Of a DNA stretch of 64,000 bases, positions 16,258 to 24,135 are shown in pieces. Made by a program: the position numbers and the translations under genes. This DNA is from Rheinheimera sp. (GTDB lineage: Bacteria; Pseudomonadota; Gammaproteobacteria; Enterobacterales; Alteromonadaceae), in contig DMYW01000037.1 in NCBI GenBank assembly GCA_003482455.1, positions 78,969 through 142,968 of the forward strand, given 5' to 3'. The notes beneath the pieces were generated by a model. The model searched no databases. It was not told where the DNA came from and saw only the letters and a program-made list of their open reading frames with translations. Every line of letters starts with the position of its first letter. Position 1 is the first letter of the stretch.

Positions 16258-19200
16258 ATGAACATGTGGCAAAACAAATTTAATGTGCTGGTGCTGTCCT
16301 GCTTGTTTGGATCTGCAACCGCAATGGCTGCAATTGATGTGGCGCAAGCGCCATTAGAAACAGGCACCAGTGTTGACCCGAACATTATTTTTATGATCGA
16401 TGATTCCGGTTCTATGCGTTGGGGTTTTATGCCTGATGACTTGGACGACAATTTTAACTTAGGTAGCAATGGTTCTAACTGTTCCTCGTCGACCAGTTAT
16501 GGCGGCACCAACGTCCGGCCTTGTAACGCGTCAGGTCGGAAATATCTCACATCAAGTTACTTGAACAAGTTGTATTATGACCCGACCGTCGTCTATGAAA
16601 TTCCAAAAAAGGGTGATGGTGTAACGGCGTTCCCAACGCCCAGTTTTACCTCAGCTCCAGTCAACGGTTATGTCACAGGCTCGACGACTATTAACTTGAG
16701 CAATAACTACCGAGCTATCATTGCTGATTATAACTACCCAAGCTCATCGACAGGTTTTACGGTTTCTAGTAGCACCAGCTCTAGCTCGGCCGGGGCGGCC
16801 TTCTATCACACCTTCAGTGGTACTTCGAGTTGTATCGCCTCACCGCGCCAAGACAGTTGTTACACCTTAGTTACGGTACCATCGGCACAACAAGCCAATT
16901 TTGCGATCTGGTTTTCATATTATCGCACTCGGATTATGGCCGCCAAAGCGGGGGTGACCAAAGCGTTTCACGGCACTAGTTCTAAAATGCGAGTTGGTTA
17001 CGATGGTATCAACGTAGCCAGCGGAGCTCAGACTATCGCCAATGGCGTGCAACCATTTAGTGGTTCAAATAAGCTTGCATTTTTTAGTTGGTTACATGCA
17101 TTGAGCCCAAATGGCAACACACCGCTTCGTTCGGCATTACAAGCCTCTGGTAAATACTTACAGACGAAAAACCCATGGCGCTCGAATCCGAATGACTCAA
17201 CCAGTGCCTTATTAGAATGTCGGCAAAACTACACCATTTTAATGACAGATGGTTATTACAATAATAGCGAGTCGCTAAGCGGTGTTGGTAATCAAGATGG
17301 TTCCAACAGCGCTACGATCACAGGTCCGAAAAACCGCACTTATACCTATACCGCGAAAGATCCCTACAAAGATAGCAACAGTGATTCGTTAGCTGACGTA
17401 GCGATGAAATATTGGAAAAACGATTTGGATGAAGGGTGGCCAAGTGGTGAGCGGTTGGATAATACGGTGCCAACGTCAAATTTAGATCCTGCGTTTTGGC
17501 AGCATATGGTTACCTTTGGGGTAGGTTTTGGGGTTGAGGGTAGTATCAGTGACGCAACAGCTAATGCGGCTGTGACTTCAGGCTCCGCCGTATCTTGGTG
17601 GGGTGGCACTGAAGAACAAAATAAAATCAATGATTTAATGCATGCGTCTGTCAATTCGCGTGGCAGCTTCTTCAGTGCTTCAAATCCAGGAACTTTTGCC
17701 GAAAAATTGGCTGGCACGCTCAACGCGATTGCCGAACGGGTAGGTTCTGCTTCAAACATCGCGGCCACCGCAATCAACTCGCTGCAAACTGAATCGAACC
17801 TATATCAAGCTCGATATATCTCTGGTGAGTGGAGTGGTGATTTATGGTCTTACGCAGCTGACGACGTAACCACACCTGTATGGAAAGCGAGTGATGTCAT
17901 GCCGGCAGCAAGCGCTAGGACCATTTTGTTTGGTTCTGATGCGAACGTCGCCAAAGAGTTCCAATGGGTTAATTTGTCTTCCAACGAGAAGAAAGCTTTA
18001 GGTGATAGCAACGATGTGCTGGATTATGTACGCGGCGTGACAACCAAAGAAAAGCGTAACGGTGGCACCTTGCGAAACCGCACCAAAATCCTCGGCGATT
18101 TGGTGAATTCCTCGCCAGAGCTGGTTGCCGAACCTTACGATTTAAGTTACCACCGTTATTCATGGGACGGTGCAAATACCTATCGCACATTCCTTAGCGG
18201 CTCAGCTGCAACGCGCACCAAAACAATTTATGTGGGTGGTAACGATGGCATGCTGCATGGCTTTAATGCCGATACTGGCGTAGAGACCTTCGCGTATATT
18301 CCACGTGCTGTAATGACTCCGATTAGCGGTGATACCGTCAATGTGCTGAAAAAGTATTCCGAGTCGACTTATAGCCACGTGTATTCGGTCGACGGTTCAC
18401 CAGCGGTGACCGATGTGTACCTAAACGGCGCATGGAGAAGTATCTTAATTGGCTCGATGGGACGTGGTGGCAATGGCTTATTTGCGATTGACGTGACCAA
18501 TCCTAGCGCAATGACCACCAGTAGTGTGTTGTGGGATAAAACTTTTGATGAATTAGGCGTTTATCTAGGCAAACCACAAGTCACTCGTGCTGAAAATGGT
18601 GATTGGGTGTTGATGGTTGGCTATGGCTATAACAACTCCACCAACAAATCAGGTCTGCTGGTGATTAAACTGAGTGATGGCTCCATTCTGAAGAAAATTG
18701 AGACTACTGCGGGCTCATCTGGCGATCCAAATGGCATGGCGGAAGTCAACTTGATGGATATCGATGCTGATGGCAACACCGATTGGGTATACGGCGGTGA
18801 CATGCATGGTTATGTTTGGAAATTCGATGTTTCATCAAGTAACCCATCAAGTTGGAGCGTGGCGTATTCAGGAGCTCCACTGTTCCAAGCAAAAGACAAT
18901 TCAGGCAACCGGCAAATGATTACCGGTGGTGTACTGTCGGCGATGGATCCTAAAACTGGCAAAGTTTGGTTGTTCTTCGGTACAGGGCGTTACTTGAATG
19001 TCGATGACCCTACCAATGCAAGCGTACAGACTTGGTATGGCATTATTGACGGTACTCCTATTGGCGGGCGCTCTGAGCTGGGACTACGTGCTATTACCAA
19101 TGTGGGTGATCAACGTGTGGTCTCTGAGATCTCCACCATGGAATCAGGTAAAAAAGGTTGGTACATGGATCTACCAGATACGCGTGAGCGGGTGGTCGAC

Positions 19201-19566
19201 ATGCCGGCAATCGTCGGATCAGAGCTGATGATGAACACTGTGATCCCTGATACCAACGTGTGTAACCCAAGCGGTTCTGGTTATATCATGGCGATTTCAC
19301 CGTTCACCGGCAGCCGCTTGAAAAAATTATTCTTTGATATCAACGATGACGATAAGTTTACTACCGCAGATATGGTTACTGTAGCTGGCTCTCCAACCGT
19401 GGTGAGTGGCGTTAAGGTGACCAGCTTGAACTCGGTGGCGACCTTGGCAAAAGTCAACGATATCATTAAGAGTTATAACAACTGCGAAGGGGCCTGTGTT
19501 GAAGAGCGGACCATTGATCCTACTCGAAACTCAGGCATGCAGTCGTGGCGAGTGTTGAACAACTAA
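16258..19566 (+). CDS. pilY1: type IV pilus tip adhesin PilY1
   Basis: Large exported protein of 1102 residues; Pseudomonas PilY1 has about 1160. A signal peptide (1-24) is followed by a von Willebrand A-like region with the MIDAS motif Asp48-x-Ser50-x-Ser52 ('IDDSGSM'). The C-terminal PilC/PilY1 beta-propeller (about 620-1000) contains a calcium loop 'DIDADGNTDW' near 834 and 'DINDDDKFT' near 1026. The propeller shows 'VYVGGNDGMLHGF' type repeats (here 'IYVGGNDGMLHGF'). It sits at the pilus tip with the minor pilins, affects retraction through calcium, and senses surfaces in Pseudomonas. AAGGAG precedes the ATG. No pilY2 is seen between pilY1 and pilE. Confidence 0.95.
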   Translation: MNMWQNKFNVLVLSCLFGSATAMAAIDVAQAPLETGTSVDPNIIFMIDDSGSMRWGFMPDDLDDNFNLGSNGSNCSSSTSYGGTNVRPCNASGRKYLTSSYLNKLYYDPTVVYEIPKKGDGVTAFPTPSFTSAPVNGYVTGSTTINLSNNYRAIIADYNYPSSSTGFTVSSSTSSSSAGAAFYHTFSGTSSCIASPRQDSCYTLVTVPSAQQANFAIWFSYYRTRIMAAKAGVTKAFHGTSSKMRVGYDGINVASGAQTIANGVQPFSGSNKLAFFSWLHALSPNGNTPLRSALQASGKYLQTKNPWRSNPNDSTSALLECRQNYTILMTDGYYNNSESLSGVGNQDGSNSATITGPKNRTYTYTAKDPYKDSNSDSLADVAMKYWKNDLDEGWPSGERLDNTVPTSNLDPAFWQHMVTFGVGFGVEGSISDATANAAVTSGSAVSWWGGTEEQNKINDLMHASVNSRGSFFSASNPGTFAEKLAGTLNAIAERVGSASNIAATAINSLQTESNLYQARYISGEWSGDLWSYAADDVTTPVWKASDVMPAASARTILFGSDANVAKEFQWVNLSSNEKKALGDSNDVLDYVRGVTTKEKRNGGTLRNRTKILGDLVNSSPELVAEPYDLSYHRYSWDGANTYRTFLSGSAATRTKTIYVGGNDGMLHGFNADTGVETFAYIPRAVMTPISGDTVNVLKKYSESTYSHVYSVDGSPAVTDVYLNGAWRSILIGSMGRGGNGLFAIDVTNPSAMTTSSVLWDKTFDELGVYLGKPQVTRAENGDWVLMVGYGYNNSTNKSGLLVIKLSDGSILKKIETTAGSSGDPNGMAEVNLMDIDADGNTDWVYGGDMHGYVWKFDVSSSNPSSWSVAYSGAPLFQAKDNSGNRQMITGGVLSAMDPKTGKVWLFFGTGRYLNVDDPTNASVQTWYGIIDGTPIGGRSELGLRAITNVGDQRVVSEISTMESGKKGWYMDLPDTRERVVDMPAIVGSELMMNTVIPDTNVCNPSGSGYIMAISPFTGSRLKKLFFDINDDDKFTTADMVTVAGSPTVVSGVKVTSLNSVATLAKVNDIIKSYNNCEGACVEERTIDPTRNSGMQSWRVLNN

Positions 19567-19577
19567 AAGAGGTATTC

Positions 19578-19997
19578 ATGAAAAAACAACACGGCTTTAG
19601 CCTTACCGAATTGATGGTGACGATAGCAGTGGCCGGCATTCTGCTGATGATCGCAGTGCCTAGTTATCAATCGCAAATTCGTAGCACGAATCGAGGAATG
19701 GCAACGGCTTGTTTAACGGAGATGTCGCAGTTTATGGAACGTGTCTATACAAGCTCCATGGCGTATAACACATACAATGGCGCTGCGACAGTGCTGCCTG
19801 AATTAAACTGCCGTACAGATTTAGATGATCAGTACGAGTTTTCGCTAAATGCCGGCGAAACAACCTATACGTTGACGGCCTTTCCGATAGGAAGTCAATA
19901 TGCCGACAGTACCTGTGGAACATTAACCATTAATCAAAATGGCGTGCGTTCGGCGGCTGGTGATTCATCTGCTGAAAAAATTAAATCATGTTGGTGA
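19578..19997 (+). CDS. pilE: type IV minor pilin PilE
   Basis: Minor pilin of 139 residues. Leader 'MKKQHG' is followed by 'FSLTELMVTIAVAGILLMI' with Glu5 and 'AVPSYQSQIRSTNRGMATACL'. The C-terminal Cys pair ('DSTCGTL...KSCW') forms the D-region of PilE. AAGAGGT precedes the ATG at 19578; the ATG at 19545 would lie inside pilY1 and add a non-pilin leader. It is the last gene of the first minor pilin operon. Confidence 0.92.
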   Translation: MKKQHGFSLTELMVTIAVAGILLMIAVPSYQSQIRSTNRGMATACLTEMSQFMERVYTSSMAYNTYNGAATVLPELNCRTDLDDQYEFSLNAGETTYTLTAFPIGSQYADSTCGTLTINQNGVRSAAGDSSAEKIKSCW

Positions 19998-20030
19998 TCA
20001 GCAAGTTGCGCTGATTTCACTTGGTTTTGT
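19997..20030 (+). terminator. weak hairpin after pilE
   Basis: ATCAGC-7 nt-GCTGAT (19997-20015) followed by an imperfect T-rich stretch (TTCACTTGGTTTTGTTTG). It may end the first pilin operon only partly, letting some transcription into the second cluster. Confidence 0.35.
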
Positions 20031-20092
20031 TTGAATAAATAATAAACAGGATGTAAACCTTAGGTTAACTTTGTCGCAAGGATGCGTCGAAC

Positions 20093-20488
20093 ATGCCTAA
20101 AGGATTTTCTTACTTTGAGGCACTGCTGGGCATGTTATTGCTCAGCAGTGTGTTAGTTGGGGCTTATAGTGGTGTGCTAAAAGCACTGCAATCAAGCCAT
20201 CAATCTTTATCCTATCTGCAACAACAAATGTTGCTTACAGATCTCTTCCAAAGTTCGTTACAGCAGAGCTCTCGCTGTGACGGCGCATGCGACATCCCTA
20301 ACCCTGCTTGGCAACTGTCCCTCACGGCCATGCAACTGGCAATGCCGGCAACTGAGTTTCATGTTTGCCATGCATCGACTCGGATAAGTTGGTATGCCGA
20401 ACATCCCGATCCTCGATATGCCACATTTGCGTCGTGTCAACTCGGCGACAATCAAGGACAGGAGGTGAGCCATGGTTCGGGGCTATAG
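20093..20488 (+). CDS. diverged minor pilin, PilV-like (second cluster)
   Basis: Pilin-like protein of 131 residues. Leader 'MPKG' is followed by 'FSYFEALLGMLLLSSVLVG', with Glu5 retained. The globular part is short and has four cysteines ('SRCDGACD', 'HVCHAS', 'ASCQLG'), suggesting disulfides. Family-level similarity to PilV is faint. The call rests on its place at the head of a run in the order pilV-W-X-Y1-E. The upstream gap is 95 bases. An AAGGA lies 12 bases before the ATG, rather far. It overlaps the next gene by 17 bases. Confidence 0.7.
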   Translation: MPKGFSYFEALLGMLLLSSVLVGAYSGVLKALQSSHQSLSYLQQQMLLTDLFQSSLQQSSRCDGACDIPNPAWQLSLTAMQLAMPATEFHVCHASTRISWYAEHPDPRYATFASCQLGDNQGQEVSHGSGL

Positions 20489-21401
20489 CTTGGTGCAACT
20501 GATGATTAGCCTTGTGTTAGTTGCACTGATTGCACTTGCTGTAGGCTCTAGTTTGGTGACTTTGTTTCGTGGCATGCGTTTGATCATGCAGCAACAATCT
20601 ATGGTGCAAAGCGCTGTTACCTTACACACTTTATTGCAACAACAACTGGTGTTAACGCAATTCTTGGCCGGGCAGTCTTTTGCCAGCCTGCAACGACCAA
20701 CTAATGTGGTTGTCGCAGGAGATTGCGTCAGCACTGCGGGTGGCGGTTCTTTCCCGCGTGCTGATGCTGCTTGGTCTGCCGTGTGGCTTGGCACCGTTGG
20801 TCAAACGATGATTCCAAGTTGTTTAAATCAGCCGGTGATGCAGTCTGATGTTTTGCAGCTAAAACGTTTTGGTGGCGAATTCTTTGCTGCAGCAGCCCGT
20901 GATAATCGGCAATTCTTTTGGCAAACCAATACAACTGCTGGGTGGGTTGGCGACACTTCGCCATCAACGGGGGCTCGATTTTGGCCTTTCATTCATGAGG
21001 TTTATTATCTAACCAAGCAAAATGGCTCGCCAGTTTTGATGCGCAAGCGTTTGATCAAGCAGGGAAATTTTTCACTCTCAATGGACACAAACAGCATCGT
21101 TGAGGGGGTTGAAATGTTGGTATTTGAGGTCGGTATCGATCAAGACCAGGATGGGCAGGTCGATACGTTTGTTAAACCTTCTGCTGTACCGGTTGCTGTG
21201 TGGCAGCAGCAACAAGGGGTCGTACGCCAACTCCGCTACTTTGCAGTGATCCGCAGTCGCATCCCGGATCCAACCTATACAAACCATCAAGTGTATCGCT
21301 TAGGGACTCGGCAGTTTCAAGCGCCGGGTGATCACTTCCGTCGTGTGCAGGTGCAGAGTTCCGTCACTCTACTAAACCCACCAGGGAGGGTATTTGAATG
21401 A
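20472..21401 (+). CDS. diverged minor pilin, PilW-like (second cluster)
   Basis: Pilin-like protein of 309 residues. Leader 'MVRG' is followed by 'YSLVQLMISLVLVALIALA'. Position 1 is Tyr and position 5 is Gln instead of the Glu that normally pairs with the N-terminus of the neighbouring subunit. Length, position and a cysteine-containing globular domain match PilW. The sequence is far from the PilW at 14775. AGGAGGTGAGCC is an excellent ribosome binding site before the ATG, inside the upstream gene. The stop overlaps the next start (ATGA). Intact signals argue against a decaying copy. Confidence 0.7.
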   Translation: MVRGYSLVQLMISLVLVALIALAVGSSLVTLFRGMRLIMQQQSMVQSAVTLHTLLQQQLVLTQFLAGQSFASLQRPTNVVVAGDCVSTAGGGSFPRADAAWSAVWLGTVGQTMIPSCLNQPVMQSDVLQLKRFGGEFFAAAARDNRQFFWQTNTTAGWVGDTSPSTGARFWPFIHEVYYLTKQNGSPVLMRKRLIKQGNFSLSMDTNSIVEGVEMLVFEVGIDQDQDGQVDTFVKPSAVPVAVWQQQQGVVRQLRYFAVIRSRIPDPTYTNHQVYRLGTRQFQAPGDHFRRVQVQSSVTLLNPPGRVFE

Positions 21402-21730
21402 AGTCTAAAGGATTTGCATTGTCGATGGCGTTAATTGGCTTAGGTATTGTGAGTGTGGTAGTCCTCGCAACCTTGCAGTGGGGGCAGTTAACCGAAAAAG
21501 TGGCAAACGCACCAAGATTGCAGTTGCGTATGCAACAACAGCGGCTTGGTCTCATCGGGCCTTTTCAGGCCACAGGTTCACTGCAAGTTTCTGGATGTCC
21601 GGAGCAGTATGCGAGTTGGCAAGCAGACTTGTTGAGCTGTCAGCTTGATGTGTCGGCCGGTTCACCTCATCGTGCTGGCCAGTTGCTCTATCGCAAGCTA
21701 GTTCGTTCGGTTCAAACCATGGAGGATTGA
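21398..21730 (+). CDS. diverged minor pilin, PilX-like (second cluster)
   Basis: Pilin-like protein of 110 residues. 'MKSKG' is followed by 'FALSMALIGLGIVSVVVLA'. Residue 5 is Met, so Glu5 is absent as in PilX/GspK proteins. The globular part is much shorter than in PilX at 15747 and keeps two cysteines ('SGCPEQ', 'LSCQLD'). It overlaps the upstream stop by four bases. GGAGGATTGA near its end serves the next gene. The assignment is by position and the missing Glu5. Confidence 0.65.
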   Translation: MKSKGFALSMALIGLGIVSVVVLATLQWGQLTEKVANAPRLQLRMQQQRLGLIGPFQATGSLQVSGCPEQYASWQADLLSCQLDVSAGSPHRAGQLLYRKLVRSVQTMED

Positions 21731-21732
21731 TT

Positions 21733-23112
21733 GTGAAACATAAATTACTCAAAGCTCTTATGGTGTTACACAGCGTCTCCATGGCATTAGCGCAAACCAC
21801 CTGGCTCGAAAACGACCGCGGGCTTGTATCGATGGAGTCAACGACTGAGGTACCAGTCGAGTTATCGGCTTGGTTTTATTCTCTATCGCCAGATTTACAA
21901 CAGCAGTGGCAGGAACAAATAGTGGCGCAGTTGGCAAGCGACTGCCATCGGATTAAGGCCCCTGAACAAGGAGATTTGGCAGGGTTTCAAGTGAGTCGTC
22001 ACGGTTTGCAGTGGTTTGATGATTTCACCGGACAGTCTCATCGGTTGCTAACCAAGCGGATGCAGATGGCGATTGGCCAACTTCAGGATGCGGCTATGCC
22101 CTGGACGGCTTGGGACCAAGGCGCTTTTCGGCAAATGATTTGGCAGGATCTTACTGCTGGAACTTGGCGTTCATTGCGCTTGGCTCAAGGGCAGCTGCAG
22201 CAACTAAATTGGCAGCAATCACTGTCTGGCGTGCGCGAAGGTTTTTTGGCGGTAACACCCAGCCGCAGTGCGTGGTTTGGGCGATCCGTGATCTTAGTAC
22301 CTGCAGCAACCGAGTATGGCCTGCAACTGATCGATACCAATTCAGGTGAACTGTTATTGAGCCAAGACGGAGAAGCCGATATTGCCAACTGGCCAACTGC
22401 GTTGGATTCGGATGGTGATGCACTGTGGGATCGTTTTTATCAAGTGGATCGGCAAGGGCGAGTTTGGCGGTTAACAGTCAAAGGCCAAGTCATTTCAAAA
22501 CAAACTGTGGCGGATTTTTCGGCAAGTGGTTGGCAATTTGACGGAGCCTTGAACGCAGTTCGGGCGCAGTGGCCAGCGGCAGATGGCGGCTGGTATCAAG
22601 GGGATGTACTGATCATCGCCGCCCGCGCTAATCCTTATGGGGTGATTGTTTTACCACTCGTGGATGGACAATCCGGCCAAACTCGCTGGCAAGATCTTCA
22701 CAATGCGGATGAATCGGCAAGCGGTATCGGACGAGGTTGGTATTTGCCGCTTGGTAGTGTGCCAGTGGCCAATAGCCATGTGATGGCCGGGGTTTTGTAT
22801 TTGCCATTGCATTATGCCGAACAGTCTTGCGCGGGTGATAACACGGCCGATCAACTGTTGGCCTTGCATCTATTCAAGGGGACAGCCGCGTATCAACAAC
22901 GATTCTTGCCGATTGACCGTCCCGTCGTGGCTAATTGGCAATTACAGCGACAAGGAGATCAGCTGTCGCTGAAATTTGATGGAGTTGCGGTGATTCCAAC
23001 ACTCCAGCAGATTTCAGCCCGATGTGATGGATGCATGACGTCAATCGAACTCCCCCGATTTAATCGGTGGCAGCCGCTTGGCGTGTTTCCAGCAGAGCAG
23101 GGGGCTTACTGA
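21733..23112 (+). CDS. short PilY1-like protein without vWA domain
   Basis: Exported protein of 459 residues, less than half of PilY1. A signal peptide (about 1-20, ending 'SVSMALA') is followed by a region resembling only the PilC/PilY1 propeller. 'DSDGDALWDRFYQVDRQGRVWRL' (near 224) aligns with the calcium loop 'DADGNTDWVYGG...GYVWKF' of PilY1. The end 'RFNRWQPLG' resembles the PilY1 C-terminal 'SWRVL' stretch. There is no MIDAS motif. I chose GTG at 21733 because GGAGG lies seven bases upstream; a TTG at 21727 is too close to that site. It occupies the pilY1 slot of the second cluster. Function as a tip protein is inference. Confidence 0.65.
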   Translation: MKHKLLKALMVLHSVSMALAQTTWLENDRGLVSMESTTEVPVELSAWFYSLSPDLQQQWQEQIVAQLASDCHRIKAPEQGDLAGFQVSRHGLQWFDDFTGQSHRLLTKRMQMAIGQLQDAAMPWTAWDQGAFRQMIWQDLTAGTWRSLRLAQGQLQQLNWQQSLSGVREGFLAVTPSRSAWFGRSVILVPAATEYGLQLIDTNSGELLLSQDGEADIANWPTALDSDGDALWDRFYQVDRQGRVWRLTVKGQVISKQTVADFSASGWQFDGALNAVRAQWPAADGGWYQGDVLIIAARANPYGVIVLPLVDGQSGQTRWQDLHNADESASGIGRGWYLPLGSVPVANSHVMAGVLYLPLHYAEQSCAGDNTADQLLALHLFKGTAAYQQRFLPIDRPVVANWQLQRQGDQLSLKFDGVAVIPTLQQISARCDGCMTSIELPRFNRWQPLGVFPAEQGAY

Positions 23113-23480
23113 TGCGTCGCGGGTATTCACTTATAGAACTGATGGTTGCCCTGGCTGTTGGGGGCATCTTGCTGGCCAGTGCCTTGCCTAGTTATCAACA
23201 GGTAGTCGCTATGGGATATCGGCATGAGGCTCGGCAGCAGTTGTATCTGCAAATGCAAGAATTGCTGAGCCAGCAGCAAGATCAAATTACCTTAGTTACG
23301 CCGTCGATCTTGGTGCCATCGGGTCGGTATCGCTTAAAGTTAGTGCAGCAACCCCCTCACATGTTGTTGCGAGCAGAAGCGATCGGACCACAACAAATTG
23401 ATACCGAATGTCTGTCGTTGTGGTTGGATAGCCAAGGGCAACGCGGCAGCTCCCCGTCAGCATCCTGTTGGGAACAATAA
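23112..23480 (+). CDS. minor pilin, PilE-like (second cluster)
   Basis: Pilin of 122 residues. Leader 'MRRG' is followed by 'YSLIELMVALAVGGILLAS' with Glu5, then 'ALPSYQQVVAMGYRHEARQQL', the typical PilE continuation. The C-terminal cysteine pair ('DTECLSLW...SASCWEQ') matches a D-region. The ATG overlaps the TGA of the PilY1-like gene (TGATG). It ends 14 bases before the convergent FimT-like gene. Confidence 0.8.
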   Translation: MRRGYSLIELMVALAVGGILLASALPSYQQVVAMGYRHEARQQLYLQMQELLSQQQDQITLVTPSILVPSGRYRLKLVQQPPHMLLRAEAIGPQQIDTECLSLWLDSQGQRGSSPSASCWEQ

Positions 23481-23494
23481 TAAGGATCGGTCAA

Positions 23495-23995
23495 TTACAG
23501 CGGACACGCACCTTGTTGTTCGCTGAATTGACTACGGCCAGCTTGGCTCACCGTTAAGGTGAAATACCAAAGGTAGTCTCGGGCACAGTAAACAAACGTG
23601 CCATTTTGCAGCGCATTTAAACCACCATCTGCGCGAAATTCCAGTCGACTGCGGTTGTATCTTAATTGATGGCCGCGTTCCGGTTTTTTATAACTGAACC
23701 ACAGGTTAGGTGAGCTCGTTGCATCAAGCACTTCATAAGCTGCGGGTACCGCTTGCAGCCAATTTTCCGCGCATTGTCCATCTAGCACTGGGCATACGCG
23801 TATGATCTGCTGTTGGCTTAACGCTTTTACTCGTGCAGCCTGTAATAGATTCTGCAATCCATGCATATAGCTTTCTGCTTGTTGCCGATCACGCCATTCT
23901 TGCCACGATGTTGTGGCTTGCACCAGCAAGTAAACGCTTAGCGTGAGTACCAGCAACATTTCAAACAAGGTGAATCCTTTCGGGTAGTGCCGCAT
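23495..23995 (-). CDS. FimT/GspH-like minor pilin (second cluster, opposite strand)
   Basis: Pilin of 166 residues. Leader 'MRHYPKG' is followed by 'FTLFEMLLVLTLSVYLLVQ' with Glu5. The GspH/FimT-like globular domain has 'LLQAARVKALSQQQIIRVCP', matching the 'ARSEAIxRxxxVxLC' pattern, and a final Cys ('EQQGACPL'). AAAGGA is seven bases before the ATG. It supplies the fimU/fimT member missing from the plus-strand part of the second cluster. It must have its own promoter, shared with the nadE gap. Confidence 0.8.
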   Translation of the reverse strand: MRHYPKGFTLFEMLLVLTLSVYLLVQATTSWQEWRDRQQAESYMHGLQNLLQAARVKALSQQQIIRVCPVLDGQCAENWLQAVPAAYEVLDATSSPNLWFSYKKPERGHQLRYNRSRLEFRADGGLNALQNGTFVYCARDYLWYFTLTVSQAGRSQFSEQQGACPL

Positions 23996-24135
23996 AAACT
24001 AATCCTTTGTGTTAGCAAAGTGTAAACATAGCCTAGAAATTGCGACTTGCTACAAGGGCTTATTTGAGAAAAATCCGGAAAATCGCTACCATACGGCCAC
24101 ATTGGCAGCACAGCTGTATTCTTGTTGAGAGCTTT

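Noticed and set aside
20093..23480. Second pilin cluster as an MSHA or type II secretion pseudopilin set
   Set aside because: The order V-W-X-Y1-E with a PilY1-like member matches type IV minor pilins, and no mshA-like major pilin, ATPase or secretin gene is present.
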